Shown in pieces: positions 63,128 to 64,000 of a stretch of 64,000 bases of DNA. The translations under genes and the position numbers were made by a program. The notes below the pieces were generated by a model. It ran no database searches, was not told the DNA's origin, and worked only from the letters and a program-made list of their open reading frames with translations. The stretch's first letter is position 1. The number at the start of each line of letters is the position of its first letter. Source of the DNA: SIG452 sp045541975 (lineage in GTDB: Bacteria; Bacillota; Clostridia; UMGS1840); contig JAZQKB010000039.1 in assembly GCA_045541975.1 (NCBI GenBank), positions 1-64,000 of the forward strand, given 5' to 3'.

Positions 63128-64000
63128 TTAGTACATTCCGCCCATGCCACCCATAGCTGCCGGATTTGCCGGAGCTTCAGGTTCTTTGATGTCTGCCACC
63201 AGGCTTTCAGTGGTTAATACCATAGAAGCAACGGATGCCGCATTTTGCAGCGCATTTCTAGTAACCTTGGTGGGGTCAACAATACCGGTGGACAACATAT
63301 CCACATATTCTTCGGTTAATGCATTATAACCCACGTTTTTCTTCTGTGCATACACTTTATCCACAATGACAGAGCCTTCCACACCTGCATTTTTCGCAAT
63401 CTGACGAACAGGTTCTTCTAAAGCTTTCAACACAATTTTCACACCGGTTTTTTCGTCGCCTTCGGTTTTTGCAACCAATTTTTCCACAGCGGGAACAGCA
63501 TTTAAGAAGGCGGTTCCGCCACCTGCTACGATACCTTCTTCCACAGCCGCCTTGGTTGCTGCTAAAGCGTCTTCAATACGGAGTTTCTTTTCTTTCATTT
63601 CGGTTTCGGTTGCAGCACCAACACGAAGAACTGCCACACCGCCGGAGAGTTTTGCCAGTCTTTCCTGGAGTTTTTCTTTATCAAATTCGGAAGTGGTTTC
63701 TAAAATCTGCGCTTTAATCTGGTTGACTCTTGCTTTGATATCTGCTTTGTTGCCTGCACCGTCTACAATGATGGTGTTTTCTTTCTGAATTTTTACCTGT
63801 TTTGCTCTACCTAACTGGAACAAGGTAGTTTCTTTTAAGTCTAAGCCTAATTCATCGGAAATCACTTCACCGCCGGTTAAGATGGCAATATCCTGCAGCA
63901 TTGCTTTTCTTCTGTCACCAAAACCGGGAGCTTTCACAGCAACACAGGTAAAGGTGCCTCTTAATTTGTTTAATACTAAAGTGGTCAGCGCTTCGCCTTC
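63128..64000 (-). CDS. groEL: Chaperonin GroEL, C-terminal part
   Basis: 290 residues are visible and the gene continues past the right edge. EGEALTTLVLNKLRGTF, KAPGFGDRRKAMLQDIA and VEEGIVAGGGTA are GroEL landmarks, and the end is the GGM tail (AMGGMGGMY). The gene would encode the apical, intermediate and equatorial domains of the 14-mer. groES and any CIRCE operator would lie beyond 64000. Confidence 0.97.
   Translation of the reverse strand, partial: EGEALTTLVLNKLRGTFTCVAVKAPGFGDRRKAMLQDIAILTGGEVISDELGLDLKETTLFQLGRAKQVKIQKENTIIVDGAGNKADIKARVNQIKAQILETTSEFDKEKLQERLAKLSGGVAVLRVGAATETEMKEKKLRIEDALAATKAAVEEGIVAGGGTAFLNAVPAVEKLVAKTEGDEKTGVKIVLKALEEPVRQIAKNAGVEGSVIVDKVYAQKKNVGYNALTEEYVDMLSTGIVDPTKVTRNALQNAASVASMVLTTESLVADIKEPEAPANPAAMGGMGGMY

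Overview
The window looks like a chromosomal segment of a spore-forming, Gram-positive clostridium-type Firmicute. The evidence is SpoIIGA, pro-SigE, an alpha/beta small acid-soluble spore protein, a RemB homologue next to gyrB, TTG and GTG starts, strong AGGAGG-type ribosome binding sites and U-rich hairpin terminators. Composition is moderately AT-rich (my impression, not computed). No phage, insertion sequence or CRISPR array was seen, so most of the window is core genome. A close relative cannot be named from the sequence alone.

Layout. 1-900: the start of an off-window gene, a 10-cysteine mini-protein, a likely 29-residue ORF with its own promoter, and a structured repeat. 892-13636 (minus): the translation/transcription block rpoB, rpoC, an L7Ae-like protein, rpsL, rpsG, fusA, tuf. 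14207-16279 (plus): an EF-G paralogue, divergent from rpoB. 16609-18033: a PurF homologue lacking the usual N-terminal cysteine. 18255-22429 (minus): pgk, tpiA, gpmI, gtrA. 22710-29156 (plus): a pseudouridine synthase, rsmG, two tandem paralogous beta-propeller glycosidase-like proteins and a GH20 hexosaminidase, probably one transcript. 29402-32178: an ABC importer of the TrpXYZ type. 32295-34336 (minus): marR, degV and a HAD phosphatase, with operators visible at the marR promoter.

35067-35602: tRNA-Leu(UAA) and initiator tRNA-fMet, followed by a partial direct duplication containing the 3' half of tRNA-fMet. 35800-39427: spoIIGA, sigE and a tiny YtxH-like gene, then a tyrosine recombinase, a YjbQ protein and a spore protein. 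39596-46685 (minus): a TM1266-type regulator, hpf, an orphan fumarase alpha subunit, a two-module GT-C/PMT transferase, and the trhP/trmR pair for tRNA wobble-uridine modification. 46868-47708: two small AT-rich membrane-protein genes with duplicated leaders. 47797-53492 (minus): remB, gyrB, gyrA, prmA. 54209-57883 (plus): a polysaccharide deacetylase, mutS2 and a FlK-like thioesterase. 57927-60331 (minus): an M24 peptidase, an endonuclease IV-like protein and YqeG. 60500-62960: tRNA-Arg(ACG) and recD2 with a LexA-like box. 63128-64000: the C-terminal part of groEL.

The most unusual signals are non-coding. A structured repeat (outer stem plus two hairpins, with compensatory changes between copies) occurs at 708-833, 16462-16608 and 39929-40054, each time 3' of a minus-strand gene. 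There are also GNA/ACA-loop hairpin clusters at 20270-20409 and 46705-46799, a 257-bp-offset duplication at tRNA-fMet, and duplicated leader/promoter blocks around the small genes at 46801-47748. Motif and promoter calls were made by reading the sequence; no searches were run.
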